Positions 1 through 6,552 of a DNA stretch of 11,780 nt are shown here, piece by piece (position 1 is the first letter of the stretch; each line of letters begins with the position of its first letter). A model generated the notes under the pieces. That model saw only the letters and a list, made by a program, of their open reading frames with translations, was not told where the DNA came from and ran no database searches. The stretch lies in assembly GCA_905203795.1 (NCBI GenBank), contig CAJKXG010000013.1, positions 1 through 11,780 of the forward strand, read 5' to 3'. The translations under genes and the position numbers were made by a program. The DNA comes from an uncultured Oscillospiraceae bacterium. GTDB taxonomy: Bacteria > Bacillota > Clostridia > Oscillospirales > Acutalibacteraceae.

Positions 1-234
1 ATGAAAGAACTGCTGTTGACCATCGCCAAAGGGCTGGTGGACGATCCCTCCGCCGTCGTGGTGGAGGAGGACGCGCCGGATGAAAACGGCGTGATCGTGT
101 TCCATCTGCACGTGGCGCAGGAGGACATGGGGCGTGTCATCGGCAAGCAGGGTCGCATCGCCAAGGCGATGCGCACCGTGATGCGTGCCGCGGCGACCCG
201 TCAGGACGCCCACATCATGGTGGAAATCGACTGA
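1..234 (+). CDS. khpA: KhpA, KH-domain RNA-binding protein
   Basis: A 77-residue protein, the usual length for the KhpA/YlqC family, so the ATG at the first base of the window is probably the real start, although its ribosome binding site lies outside. It is essentially one KH domain: the GxxG nucleic-acid-binding loop is GKQG at residues 48-51, inside the family signature VIGKQGRIAKAMR (46-58). In Firmicutes KhpA is a small cytoplasmic RNA chaperone, often paired with KhpB/Jag, and has been tied to cell elongation and division and to small-RNA binding; that role is family knowledge. The gene is normally found after rpsP and ffh and before rimM, and rimM does follow here. No truncation is visible. 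Confidence 0.93.
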   Translation: MKELLLTIAKGLVDDPSAVVVEEDAPDENGVIVFHLHVAQEDMGRVIGKQGRIAKAMRTVMRAAATRQDAHIMVEID

Positions 235-242
235 CAACGCAC

Positions 243-275
243 AAACGGGCGGGCAGCTTGCCTGCCCGTTTATTT
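243..275 (+). terminator. Hairpin between khpA and rimM, possible weak terminator or attenuator
   Basis: GGGCAG (251-256) pairs with CTGCCC (262-267) around a 5-base loop, extended by C250-G268. The outer AAAC (243-246) can also pair with GTTT (268-271) in an alternative fold. TTTATTT follows, which is a short and interrupted T tract. It starts 9 bases after the khpA stop codon. It could lower read-through into rimM and trmD or simply protect the khpA mRNA end. It is much weaker than the terminator after trmD. Confidence 0.45.
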
Positions 276-298
276 GTATGAGAGAGGACGAAGAGCGC

Positions 299-805
299 AT
301 GGCAAAAAAACGGTATCTGGAAGCCGGACAGATCGTCTCCACCCACGGCGTGCGCGGCGAAATGCGCGTGCAGCCGTGGTGCGATTCGCCGGAGGTGTTC
401 GCCACGCTGAAAACGCTGTATCTGGACGAGGACGGCACCCGCCCCGTCAAGGTGAAATCGCGTCCGCACAAGACCATCGCGCTGATGAAAATGCAGGGCG
501 TGGACACGGTGCAGGATGCGGCGGCGATGCGCGGGCAGATGCTGTATCTTGACCGCAAGGACGTGCGGCTGGAAAAAGGCGCGCATTTCATCTGCGATCT
601 CATCGGCTTGCAGGTGCGGGACGCGGACAGCGGCGAGGTGTACGGCACGCTGACCGAGGTGAGCAGCACCGGTGCAAACGATGTGTATCACATGGACATG
701 AACGGGCGCGAAATCCTGATTCCCGCCATCCCGCCGGTGATCATCGAGATCAATGTGGACGACGGGTATATGCGCATTCGCCCGCTGGCGGGGCTGTTTG
801 ATTGA
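299..805 (+). CDS. rimM: RimM, ribosome maturation factor for the 30S subunit
   Basis: A 168-residue cytoplasmic protein of normal RimM length. RimM helps mature the 3' (head) domain of 16S rRNA by binding ribosomal protein S19. The N-terminal beta-barrel domain covers about residues 5-90, with the typical [15 protein letters not shown] near the start (10-24). The C-terminal PRC-barrel domain covers about 96-168, with the family landmarks DLIGLQV (100-106), GANDVY (125-130) and the closing IPAIP and RPLAGLFD stretches. The frame stays open upstream into khpA, but the ATG at 299 is preferred because it gives the conserved N terminus and has an AGAGAGG ribosome binding site at 281-287. trmD follows after 13 bases, so the two are probably co-transcribed. 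Confidence 0.96.
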   Translation: MAKKRYLEAGQIVSTHGVRGEMRVQPWCDSPEVFATLKTLYLDEDGTRPVKVKSRPHKTIALMKMQGVDTVQDAAAMRGQMLYLDRKDVRLEKGAHFICDLIGLQVRDADSGEVYGTLTEVSSTGANDVYHMDMNGREILIPAIPPVIIEINVDDGYMRIRPLAGLFD

Positions 806-818
806 GGATGATACGAGC

Positions 819-1556
819 ATGAGAATTGATTTGATGACGCTGTTTCCCGACATGTGCGAAGCGGTGATGGGCGAAAGCATCATCGGGCGCGCGCGCGCCA
901 AGGGGGCGCTGGAGGTGCACTGCCACCAGATCCGCGAATACACGCTGAACAAGCAGATGCAGGTGGACGACTACCCCTACGGCGGCGGGCAGGGGATGGT
1001 GATGTTCGCACAGCCGATCGCGGACTGCTTCCGCGCGGTGTGCGCCCAAACGGAAACGCGCCCGCACCTGATCTACATGTCGCCGCAGGGCGCGGTGCTG
1101 ACACAGCAGCGCGCGGCGGAGCTGGCGGCGATGCCGAACCTGTGCATCCTGTGCGGGCACTACGAGGGTGTGGATGAACGCGTGCTGGATGCGTTGGTGG
1201 ACGAGCAGATCTCCATCGGCGACTATGTGTTGACCGGCGGCGAACTGCCCGCGTTGGTGCTGGCGGATTGCGTGGCGCGGATGGTGCCGGGCGTCTTGTC
1301 GGAGGAAGCGTGCTTCACCGACGAAAGCCATTTCGGCGGACTGCTGGAATATCCGCAGTACACGCGTCCCGCGGTGTGGGAAGGGCGTGCGATTCCCGAT
1401 GTTCTGCTGACAGGACACCACGCGAACATCGCCAAATGGCGGCGGGAACAATCGCTGCTGCGCACGCGGGAGCGCCGTCCCGACATGCTGGCGCGCGCCG
1501 AACTCACCGACGCCGACCGCGCGTTCTTGAAGAAACTGGAAGAAAACGGCGATTGA
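819..1556 (+). CDS. trmD: TrmD, tRNA (guanine-37-N1)-methyltransferase
   Basis: A 245-residue SPOUT-class enzyme that transfers a methyl group from S-adenosylmethionine to N1 of G37, next to the tRNA anticodon, and so prevents +1 frameshifting. The deep trefoil-knot and SAM-pocket motifs are clear: [11 protein letters not shown] (52-62), [12 protein letters not shown] (111-122) and [15 protein letters not shown] (131-144). The acidic D168 in TDES, just before [12 protein letters not shown], lies where the family has its catalytic aspartate. The C-terminal tRNA-binding domain includes [18 protein letters not shown] (about 196-213). The ATG at 819 is chosen because it begins the family-typical [10 protein letters not shown]; its GAGG site at 804-807 overlaps the rimM stop codon, suggesting coupling. 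rplS, the usual next gene, is absent and a terminator follows instead. Confidence 0.98.
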   Translation: MRIDLMTLFPDMCEAVMGESIIGRARAKGALEVHCHQIREYTLNKQMQVDDYPYGGGQGMVMFAQPIADCFRAVCAQTETRPHLIYMSPQGAVLTQQRAAELAAMPNLCILCGHYEGVDERVLDALVDEQISIGDYVLTGGELPALVLADCVARMVPGVLSEEACFTDESHFGGLLEYPQYTRPAVWEGRAIPDVLLTGHHANIAKWRREQSLLRTRERRPDMLARAELTDADRAFLKKLEENGD

Positions 1557-1572
1557 CCGCTTATATATGACG

Positions 1573-1610
1573 AAAAGCCGGGACTGTTTCACACAGTCCC
1601 GGCTTTTTTT
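1573..1610. terminator. Strong bidirectional intrinsic terminator
   Basis: A perfect 11-bp stem, GCCGGGACTGT (1577-1587) with ACAGTCCCGGC (1593-1603), has a 5-base loop and is flanked by AAAA (1573-1576) and seven Ts (1604-1610). On the plus strand it ends khpA-rimM-trmD transcription 17 bases after the trmD stop. Read on the minus strand it also gives a hairpin followed by TTTT, so it can end the convergent SGNH hydrolase gene. Confidence 0.93.
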
Positions 1611-1620
1611 GCACATCGCG

Positions 1621-2205
1621 CTATGCCAGTTCGTTTCGTATCACGTCCGCGATCTGTTCCGCACAGCGGCGATACCCCTGCTCCGTGAGATGCAGCAGAT
1701 CGCTGCACTTATAGCAAAACGGGTCTTGTGCGCACAACGCGTAAAGGTCGTTGACGGGAACGCTCAATTCCTTCATCAGTTCCGTGGCCGCCTGATTGTA
1801 CGTTTTCACCCATTGGTTATCGTAGTTGGTTTCCCGCTGCACTCCGGGCATACGGCGCGCCGCTTCCTGCTCCAAAACGGGCACAGTGGTGGCAAACACC
1901 ACTTTCGCCCCGCAAGCGCGGATGAGCGCTGTAATACGGCGCAAATATCCGGTGTATTCCGCAAGCGAATGGATCGGTTCCGTCATGGGAGGCTCGATAT
2001 TCATATCCCAGTAGCCGTTGTTCCAATGCACCAAAGCAATATCCTCGTTATGCTTGAACATCTGGTTCCCCTGCCAAAGCGTATAGGCGGCAAACCGTCC
2101 GTTGTCTTCCGGAAAGATCACCTCATATTCTTCCCGAAGCAAGTCCCTGACATACGCTTGATACCCCATGCGGATCGAGTCGCCCAGCAACAATACTTTT
2201 TTCAT
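1621..2205 (-). CDS. SGNH/GDSL-family hydrolase (cytoplasmic esterase-like)
   Basis: A 194-residue protein of the SGNH hydrolase fold. Block I is LLLGDSIRMGY, with the nucleophile Ser10. The C-terminal catalytic pair is D169 and H172 in SDLLHLTEQGY. The usual block III GxND is replaced by HWNNGYWD (60-67), as in a clostridial subfamily I recall with HWNAGLWD; the Asn there probably supplies the oxyanion hole. There is no signal peptide or membrane segment, so it should act inside the cell, perhaps removing acyl groups from a sugar or other small ester. The substrate cannot be told from sequence. The ATG at 2205 has a GGGGG site (2213-2217) at 7 bases and a convincing promoter upstream. It is a single-gene unit, convergent with trmD and divergent from sulP. 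Confidence 0.9.
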   Translation of the reverse strand: MKKVLLLGDSIRMGYQAYVRDLLREEYEVIFPEDNGRFAAYTLWQGNQMFKHNEDIALVHWNNGYWDMNIEPPMTEPIHSLAEYTGYLRRITALIRACGAKVVFATTVPVLEQEAARRMPGVQRETNYDNQWVKTYNQAATELMKELSVPVNDLYALCAQDPFCYKCSDLLHLTEQGYRRCAEQIADVIRNELA

Positions 2206-2240
2206 CCTATTTCCCCCACATTCCCATCTTGGCTACCCAC

Positions 2241-2269
2241 AGTATATCACGACGCCAAGGTAATTACAA
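2241..2269 (-). promoter_or_regulatory. Sigma-A-type promoter of the SGNH hydrolase gene
   Basis: Read on the minus strand: -35 TTGTAA (2269-2264), a 17-base spacer, and -10 TATACT (2246-2241) with an extended -10 TG (TGATATACT). A start near 2234 would leave a leader of about 29 bases carrying the GGGGG ribosome binding site. The rest of the 2206-2446 gap holds the divergent sulP promoter and nothing else I can recognise. Confidence 0.65.
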
Positions 2270-2381
2270 TGATTTTTGTCAAGTCCGCATGCCAATCGGC
2301 AGCAGCCACCTTGCACAGATGCGCCGACGGTTGCTTTCTTCTCAATTTGTTAATGACGTTCAGTTTTACTGCTTTTCCGCA

Positions 2382-2410
2382 TTGACTTTTCAATCGCAAA
2401 GTGCTACTAT
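2382..2410 (+). promoter_or_regulatory. Sigma-A-type promoter of the SulP transporter gene
   Basis: -35 TTGACT (2382-2387), a 17-base spacer, and -10 TACTAT (2405-2410). Transcription would start near 2417, about 30 bases before the TTG start codon. ATTGA (2381-2385) and TCAAT (2390-2394) form a small inverted repeat over the -35, which might be chance or an operator half. Confidence 0.6.
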
Positions 2411-2446
2411 CTACAAGTTGCTTATTTCGCTTTTGGAGTGGTTGTT

Positions 2447-4108
2447 TTGAAAAGTTTTTATCTCAAGCCCAAGCTGTTTTCGGTGATGAAAACCTACACC
2501 AAAGAGCAGTTTGTCAAAGACCTGATTGCAGGCATTATCGTGGCCATCATCGCACTGCCGCTGTCCATCGCTTTAGCACTCGCCTCCGGTGTGGAGCCGG
2601 CATGCGGCGTATACACCGCCATATTTGCGGGATTTGCGGTATCCCTGCTGGGTGGCAGCCGTGTGCAAATTGCGGGACCGACCGCCGCATTTGCTACCGT
2701 CGTGGCCGGTATCGTGGCCACACAAGGCATGGACGGGCTGATTATCGCCACCATCATGGCGGGTATCCTGCTGATTCTAATGGGCGTGTTCAAGCTCGGT
2801 TCGCTCATTAAATTCATCCCGTATACCATCACGACCGGATTTACCTCCGGCATTGCCGTGACGATTCTCATCGGGCAAATCAAAGATTTTCTGGGTCTGC
2901 ACTATGCCGACGGCGTAAAACCCATCGAGACGATCGAAAAAATCACCGCCAACATCGACGCCATCGGCACTTTTAGCTGGCAAGCGCTGGTGGTGGGCGC
3001 CGTGAGTCTCGCTATTCTCATCCTGTACCCCAAATTCGAAAAGCGTGTACCGCCTTCGCTCATCGCAGTGGTCGTCGGCGCACTCATGGTAAAATTCATC
3101 CCCGGCATGGATGCCGGTGTGAATACCATCAGCGACCTGTACACCATCCCGTCGGGATTGCCGCCGTTCACGCTGACAAACATGCATTTTAGTTTTGCCA
3201 AACTGTCCGCCGTGCTGCCCGATGCCTTCACCATCGCCATTTTGGCGGCCATCGAATCGCTGCTTTCCTGCGTAGTGGCCGACAGCATGGTCAACTCCCG
3301 CCACAATTCCAACGCGGAACTGGTAGCGCAGGGTGTCGGCAATATCGCCTCGGTCATGTTCGGCGGCATTCCCGCCACCGGCGCCATCGCCCGTACTGCC
3401 GCCAATGCGAAAAACGGCGGTCGAACCCCCATCGCCGGTATGGTGCACGCCGTGGTTTTGCTGCTGGTGCTGCTGTTCTTCATGCCGTATGCCGGTCTGA
3501 TTCCGATGCCCACTATCGCCGCCATCCTCTTTATGGTGGCCTATAACATGAGCGAGTGGCGCAAATTCGTGCGCACATGCAAAACCGCGCCTAAAACCGA
3601 CATTTTGGTGATGGTCGTCACGTTCGGACTGACCGTGATTTTCGATTTGGTGATTGCCATTGAAGTGGGCATGGTACTGGCCGCCATGCTGTTCATGAAA
3701 CGCATGAGCGAAGAAACCGCTGTAACCGGCTGGACCTATCCCGAAAGCGAAAACGACGCGGATAGCCTCGACCTCAAAGTCATCCCCAAAAACGTGCGCG
3801 TTTATGAAATCAGCGGCCCCCTGTTTTTCGGCGCCGCCGATAAAATTCTGGACATCACGCTGAAAGATTTTACCCGCTGCTTGGTGCTGCGGATGCGCGC
3901 CGTTCCCGCACTGGATGCCACGGCCATGAACGCTTTGGAAACGCTGTATGCCAAATGTGAAAAAATGAATGTACAACTGGTGCTGTCTCATGTGAATCCG
4001 CAGCCGCTTTCGGTGATGAAAAAGGGCGGGTTCTATGACAAGGTGGGCGCCAATAATTTCTGCCCGCACATCGACAAAGCGCTGGAACGCGCCGCAGAAA
4101 TCGCCTGA
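2447..4108 (+). CDS. SulP (SLC26)-family anion transporter with C-terminal STAS domain
   Basis: A 553-residue inner-membrane transporter. The membrane domain spans about residues 20-417 and holds SulP landmarks: QIAGPTAAF (74-82), AIESLLSCVVADSM (268-281) and the long signature with GNIASVMFGGIPATGAIART (298-317). The cytoplasmic STAS domain is about 446-553, with DATA at 490-493 where STAS proteins carry their D-[AS]-[ST] loop. Bacterial SulP proteins move sulfate, bicarbonate or C4-dicarboxylates; the sequence does not decide which, and no carbonic anhydrase or sulfate-assimilation gene is adjacent. The TTG at 2447 is preferred over the in-frame GTG at 2438: the GTG overlaps the GGAG ribosome binding site (2435-2438), which sits 8 bases before the TTG, and the TTG gives the family-like MKSFYLKPKLFSVMK. 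It has its own promoter and terminator. Confidence 0.95.
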   Translation: MKSFYLKPKLFSVMKTYTKEQFVKDLIAGIIVAIIALPLSIALALASGVEPACGVYTAIFAGFAVSLLGGSRVQIAGPTAAFATVVAGIVATQGMDGLIIATIMAGILLILMGVFKLGSLIKFIPYTITTGFTSGIAVTILIGQIKDFLGLHYADGVKPIETIEKITANIDAIGTFSWQALVVGAVSLAILILYPKFEKRVPPSLIAVVVGALMVKFIPGMDAGVNTISDLYTIPSGLPPFTLTNMHFSFAKLSAVLPDAFTIAILAAIESLLSCVVADSMVNSRHNSNAELVAQGVGNIASVMFGGIPATGAIARTAANAKNGGRTPIAGMVHAVVLLLVLLFFMPYAGLIPMPTIAAILFMVAYNMSEWRKFVRTCKTAPKTDILVMVVTFGLTVIFDLVIAIEVGMVLAAMLFMKRMSEETAVTGWTYPESENDADSLDLKVIPKNVRVYEISGPLFFGAADKILDITLKDFTRCLVLRMRAVPALDATAMNALETLYAKCEKMNVQLVLSHVNPQPLSVMKKGGFYDKVGANNFCPHIDKALERAAEIA

Positions 4109-4122
4109 TTCCACCCATAAAG

Positions 4123-4167
4123 AAGCGCGGTCGCCGCAGGGAAACCCCTGTGACGACCGCGCTTTTT
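4123..4167. terminator. Intrinsic terminator between sulP and pyk, probably bidirectional
   Basis: An outer 11-bp stem, AAGCGCGGTCG (4123-4133) with CGACCGCGCTT (4154-4164), encloses a second stem of CAGGG (4137-4141) with CCCTG (4146-4150). Five Ts (4163-4167) end it on the plus strand, 14 bases after the sulP stop. On the minus strand the same hairpin is followed by TTCTTT, a weaker tract that could end pyk, whose stop codon lies 65 bases away. Confidence 0.88.
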
Positions 4168-4232
4168 CGTAATACATCATTCACCGAAGCTGTTCAGTGT
4201 TATCCGATCTTTCGGAATACAATGCCACTTTC

Positions 4233-5984
4233 TCAATACTGCTTGTTTCCGAACATGACCGAGCCGTGTTCCGCGTCCAGCGTGCAGGTGGTGCCGCTTT
4301 TCAAAATGTGCGTCGCGTTTTTCGCGTTCACCAGCACCGGTTTTTCCAGCGCCATCCCCACCACGGCGGCGTGACTGTTCAACCCGTCCGCCTCGGTCAC
4401 GATGCCGCTCGCCTCCCGCATCAGATGCAAAATGCGGTTGCTGGTCTGCGGGATCACCAAAATATCGCCCGGACGGAAGTTGGCGAGCGCTTCTTCCTCC
4501 GTCCGCACGACACACAGATTGCCGCAAGCGGAGAAATTGGTCGCACCCGTTCCCTGTACCAGAATATTGCCCACCAAATGCACCTTGAGCAGGTTGGTCG
4601 TACCGGACACGCCGAGCGGTGCGCCCGCCGTGATGACCACCAGATCGCCGCTCTTGAGATGCCCCGCCTTGACGGCGCAATCCACGGCGTGCTCAAACAA
4701 CGCGTCCACATTGTCCTGTTCCTCCGCCATCAGCGGGATCACACCCCACGACAGATTCATCTGCCGCCGCGCGACCGGACTGGTGGTGCAGCAAATGATC
4801 GGATATGCGGGACGGAATTTGGACAGCATACGCGCCGTCATACCGGATTTGGTGACGGTGACGATGGCCGCCGCGCCGAGATCGTGCGCCGTCGTGACCG
4901 CCGCATGCGAGATCGCGTTGGTGACGTTGGGCGCATCCTGAATATCGCGCGTGCGGAACCGCTTGAGATAATCGATGCTCTGCTCGGTGCGTTCGGCAAT
5001 GCGCGCCATCGTTTTGAGCGCCTCCACGGGATACGCGCCCGCTGCCGTTTCGCCGGACAGCATGATGGCGCTGGTACCGTCGTAAATGGCGTTCGCCACA
5101 TCGGTCACCTCCGCACGGGTGGGGCGCGGATGCTTCATCATGGAATCCAGCATTTGCGTGGCGGTGATCACCTGCAAACCGGCGGTATACGCTTTTTTGA
5201 TCATGGTCTTTTGGATGCCGGGAATCTCCTCCATCGGGATCTCCACGCCCATATCGCCGCGCGCCACCATCAGCCCGTCGGACACCTTGATGATATCGTC
5301 AAGATTCGCCACACCCTCGCCGTTTTCGATCTTGGCGATGATGCGGATCTGGTGATTGCCGTGTTTTTCCAGTTCCGCCCGCAACTGCAACACATCCTCC
5401 GCGCGGCGGGTGAAGGACGCGGCGATAAAATCCGCGCCCATTTCGCAGGCAAAGGCGATATCTTCGCGATCGCGGTCGCTCATAAACGGCATGGACAGCT
5501 TCACACCGGGCACATTCACGCCCTTGTGCGCCGAGATCACACCGCCGTTGAGCACCACACATTCGATGGTGTGTCCGGTCACGCGTTTGATCTGCAAATC
5601 AATCAAACCGTCATCGATCAGAATATGACCGCCTTCCCGCACATCCTGCGGCAGCCCCTCATACGTAATGAACGAGATCGTCTCGTCTCCGACGCACGGC
5701 TCGGTGGTCAGCACAAACGATTGCCCGACACGCAGTTCCGGCTTTTTACCGCCGAAATCGCCGAGCCGAATTTCAGGGCCTTTGGTATCCACCAAAATGG
5801 CGACCGGCAGATCCAGCTCCTCGCACAGCGCGCGCACCTCTTCGATACGGCGGCGGTGCGTCGCGTGATCCTGATGCGACATGTTCAGCCGCACCACGTC
5901 CATACCCGCCAGCCTCAATTCCCGCAGCACCGACGGGGTGTCGGTCGCGGGACCCAATGTACACACGATCTTCGTTTTTCTCAC
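4233..5984 (-). CDS. pyk: Pyruvate kinase with C-terminal PEP-utiliser domain
   Basis: A 583-residue cytoplasmic enzyme making pyruvate and ATP from phosphoenolpyruvate and ADP, the last step of glycolysis. N-terminal KIVCTLGPATD (5-15), ILVDTKGPEIRLGDF (63-77) and the catalytic barrel with IAKIENGEG (216-224, Lys218), ARGDMGVEIP (241-250) and ATQMLDSM (275-282, Thr276) are all intact, as is the C-domain SGTTNLLKVHLVG (460-472). The extra domain at about 488-583 (GDILVIP, GLNSHAAVVGMALEKPVLV) resembles the mobile phosphohistidine domain of PEP synthase and enzyme I, with Ser537-His538 at the active position; this ~585-residue form is typical of Bacillus and many Clostridia. The usual RLNFSHG reads RLNMSHQ here. 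The start is GTG at 5984, which begins the family N terminus and has AAAGGA (6000-5995) 10 bases upstream. Confidence 0.97.
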   Translation of the reverse strand: MRKTKIVCTLGPATDTPSVLRELRLAGMDVVRLNMSHQDHATHRRRIEEVRALCEELDLPVAILVDTKGPEIRLGDFGGKKPELRVGQSFVLTTEPCVGDETISFITYEGLPQDVREGGHILIDDGLIDLQIKRVTGHTIECVVLNGGVISAHKGVNVPGVKLSMPFMSDRDREDIAFACEMGADFIAASFTRRAEDVLQLRAELEKHGNHQIRIIAKIENGEGVANLDDIIKVSDGLMVARGDMGVEIPMEEIPGIQKTMIKKAYTAGLQVITATQMLDSMMKHPRPTRAEVTDVANAIYDGTSAIMLSGETAAGAYPVEALKTMARIAERTEQSIDYLKRFRTRDIQDAPNVTNAISHAAVTTAHDLGAAAIVTVTKSGMTARMLSKFRPAYPIICCTTSPVARRQMNLSWGVIPLMAEEQDNVDALFEHAVDCAVKAGHLKSGDLVVITAGAPLGVSGTTNLLKVHLVGNILVQGTGATNFSACGNLCVVRTEEEALANFRPGDILVIPQTSNRILHLMREASGIVTEADGLNSHAAVVGMALEKPVLVNAKNATHILKSGTTCTLDAEHGSVMFGNKQY

Positions 5985-6060
5985 AAGTCAGCCGTCCTTT
6001 CATCTATGGCATTTATATAGTGAAAAAGGTATGATCTAAAAAAATTCCAACTTCTACCTC

Positions 6061-6095
6061 AGTATATAGTATAGCGCAAAATTTTGAAATTACAA
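6061..6095 (-). promoter_or_regulatory. Promoter region of pyruvate kinase
   Basis: Minus strand: -35 TTGTAA (6095-6090), a 16-base spacer and -10 TATACT (6073-6068); a second TATACT lies at 6066-6061. The leader to the GTG start would be roughly 75 bases. The spacer contains the perfect 10-base palindrome CAAAATTTTG (6077-6086), a possible operator but also easy to find in AT-rich DNA. Between this promoter and about 6210 I see nothing else. Confidence 0.55.
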
Positions 6096-6217
6096 GCCCT
6101 ATTTTCGATGTTCGGGCGCATATTTCGCATCAGAATTTCCAAACGTCTCCTGCCGCCGCCCGCGCTTCCTGTCTATTTTGCGCGAAATTGAAAAAGGGGT
6201 TTCTTTTTGGAGGAAAA

Positions 6218-6235
6218 TGTGATAATATTTTATCA
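6218..6235 (+). promoter_or_regulatory. Extended -10 promoter and Fur-like inverted repeat upstream of the ACT gene
   Basis: TGTGATAAT (6218-6226) looks like an extended -10; no good -35 is seen at 16-18 bases. The same bases form an inverted repeat, TGATAA (6220-6225) and TTATCA (6230-6235), separated by 4 bases. The arms match the outer parts of the Fur-family consensus TGATAATnATTATCA, but the spacing is one base longer. A regulator bound here would block the promoter. AT-richness makes chance plausible. Confidence 0.4.
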
Positions 6236-6269
6236 ATTACATTCTGAAATACCCTTGGAGGTTTTGACA

Positions 6270-6539
6270 ATGCGTGCTGTTATCACCGTTATCGGCAAGG
6301 ATACCGTCGGCATTTTGGCGCGGGTCTCCGCACAATGCGCCACCCACGGCATCAATGTGACCGAGGTCACCCAATCGATCCTGCAGGATATGTTCGTCAT
6401 GATCATGATGGTGGACATTTCCGGCAGCAATGTCCCCTTCACCGAATTTGCCGACGAAATGTCCGCCATCGGGCAGGAAATGGGATTGTCCATCCACACC
6501 ATGCACGAGGACATCTTCAATTCCATGCACAGGATTTAA
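6270..6539 (+). CDS. ACT-domain protein of the UPF0237 family
   Basis: An 89-residue protein that is a single ACT domain: the opening strand and turn [20 protein letters not shown] (1-20) and the glycine-containing turn [13 protein letters not shown] (26-38) are typical. ACT domains usually bind amino acids or other small ligands, dimerise and act as sensors. Free-standing UPF0237 proteins are found in Clostridia and streptococci directly before a UPF0210 gene, as here, suggesting a regulatory partner; that link is inferred from gene order. The ATG at 6270 is chosen over an upstream in-frame start at 6207 because GGAGG (6257-6261) lies 8 bases before it and the conserved domain begins there. 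The next gene begins 13 bases after the stop. Confidence 0.93.
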   Translation: MRAVITVIGKDTVGILARVSAQCATHGINVTEVTQSILQDMFVMIMMVDISGSNVPFTEFADEMSAIGQEMGLSIHTMHEDIFNSMHRI

Positions 6540-6552
6540 AGGGGGCGCGCAC

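Noticed and set aside
185..298. Longer N-terminal version of RimM starting inside khpA
   Set aside because: It overlaps khpA, adds residues unlike any RimM, and lacks a ribosome binding site; the ATG at 299 has one.
2229..2450. Possible small protein of 73 residues in the sulP upstream gap
   Set aside because: It covers both promoters, has no ribosome binding site and no recognisable sequence.
2777..4180. A 467-codon open frame on the minus strand
   Set aside because: It is antisense to sulP, with His/Gly/Gln-rich composition and no motif or start signal; a shadow.
4203..4216. TCCGA/TCGGA hairpin just after pyk
   Set aside because: Only 5 bp and no T tract on the minus strand; the larger hairpin at 4123-4167 is a better terminator.
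4197..6020. A 607-codon open frame on the plus strand
   Set aside because: It lies antisense to the whole pyk gene, is rich in His/Arg with no recognisable domain, and has no ribosome binding site. It is a by-product of G+C-rich codon use.
6113..6162. CGGGCG and CGCCCG as a stem in the pyk/ACT gap
   Set aside because: Only 6 bp around a loop of about 38 bases, no T tract and no riboswitch-like layout; likely chance.
6430..6552. Longer N-terminal version of the UPF0210 protein starting inside the ACT gene
   Set aside because: The extra stretch is an out-of-frame reading of the ACT gene; the ATG at 6553 has AAAGGGGG at good spacing and begins the family sequence.
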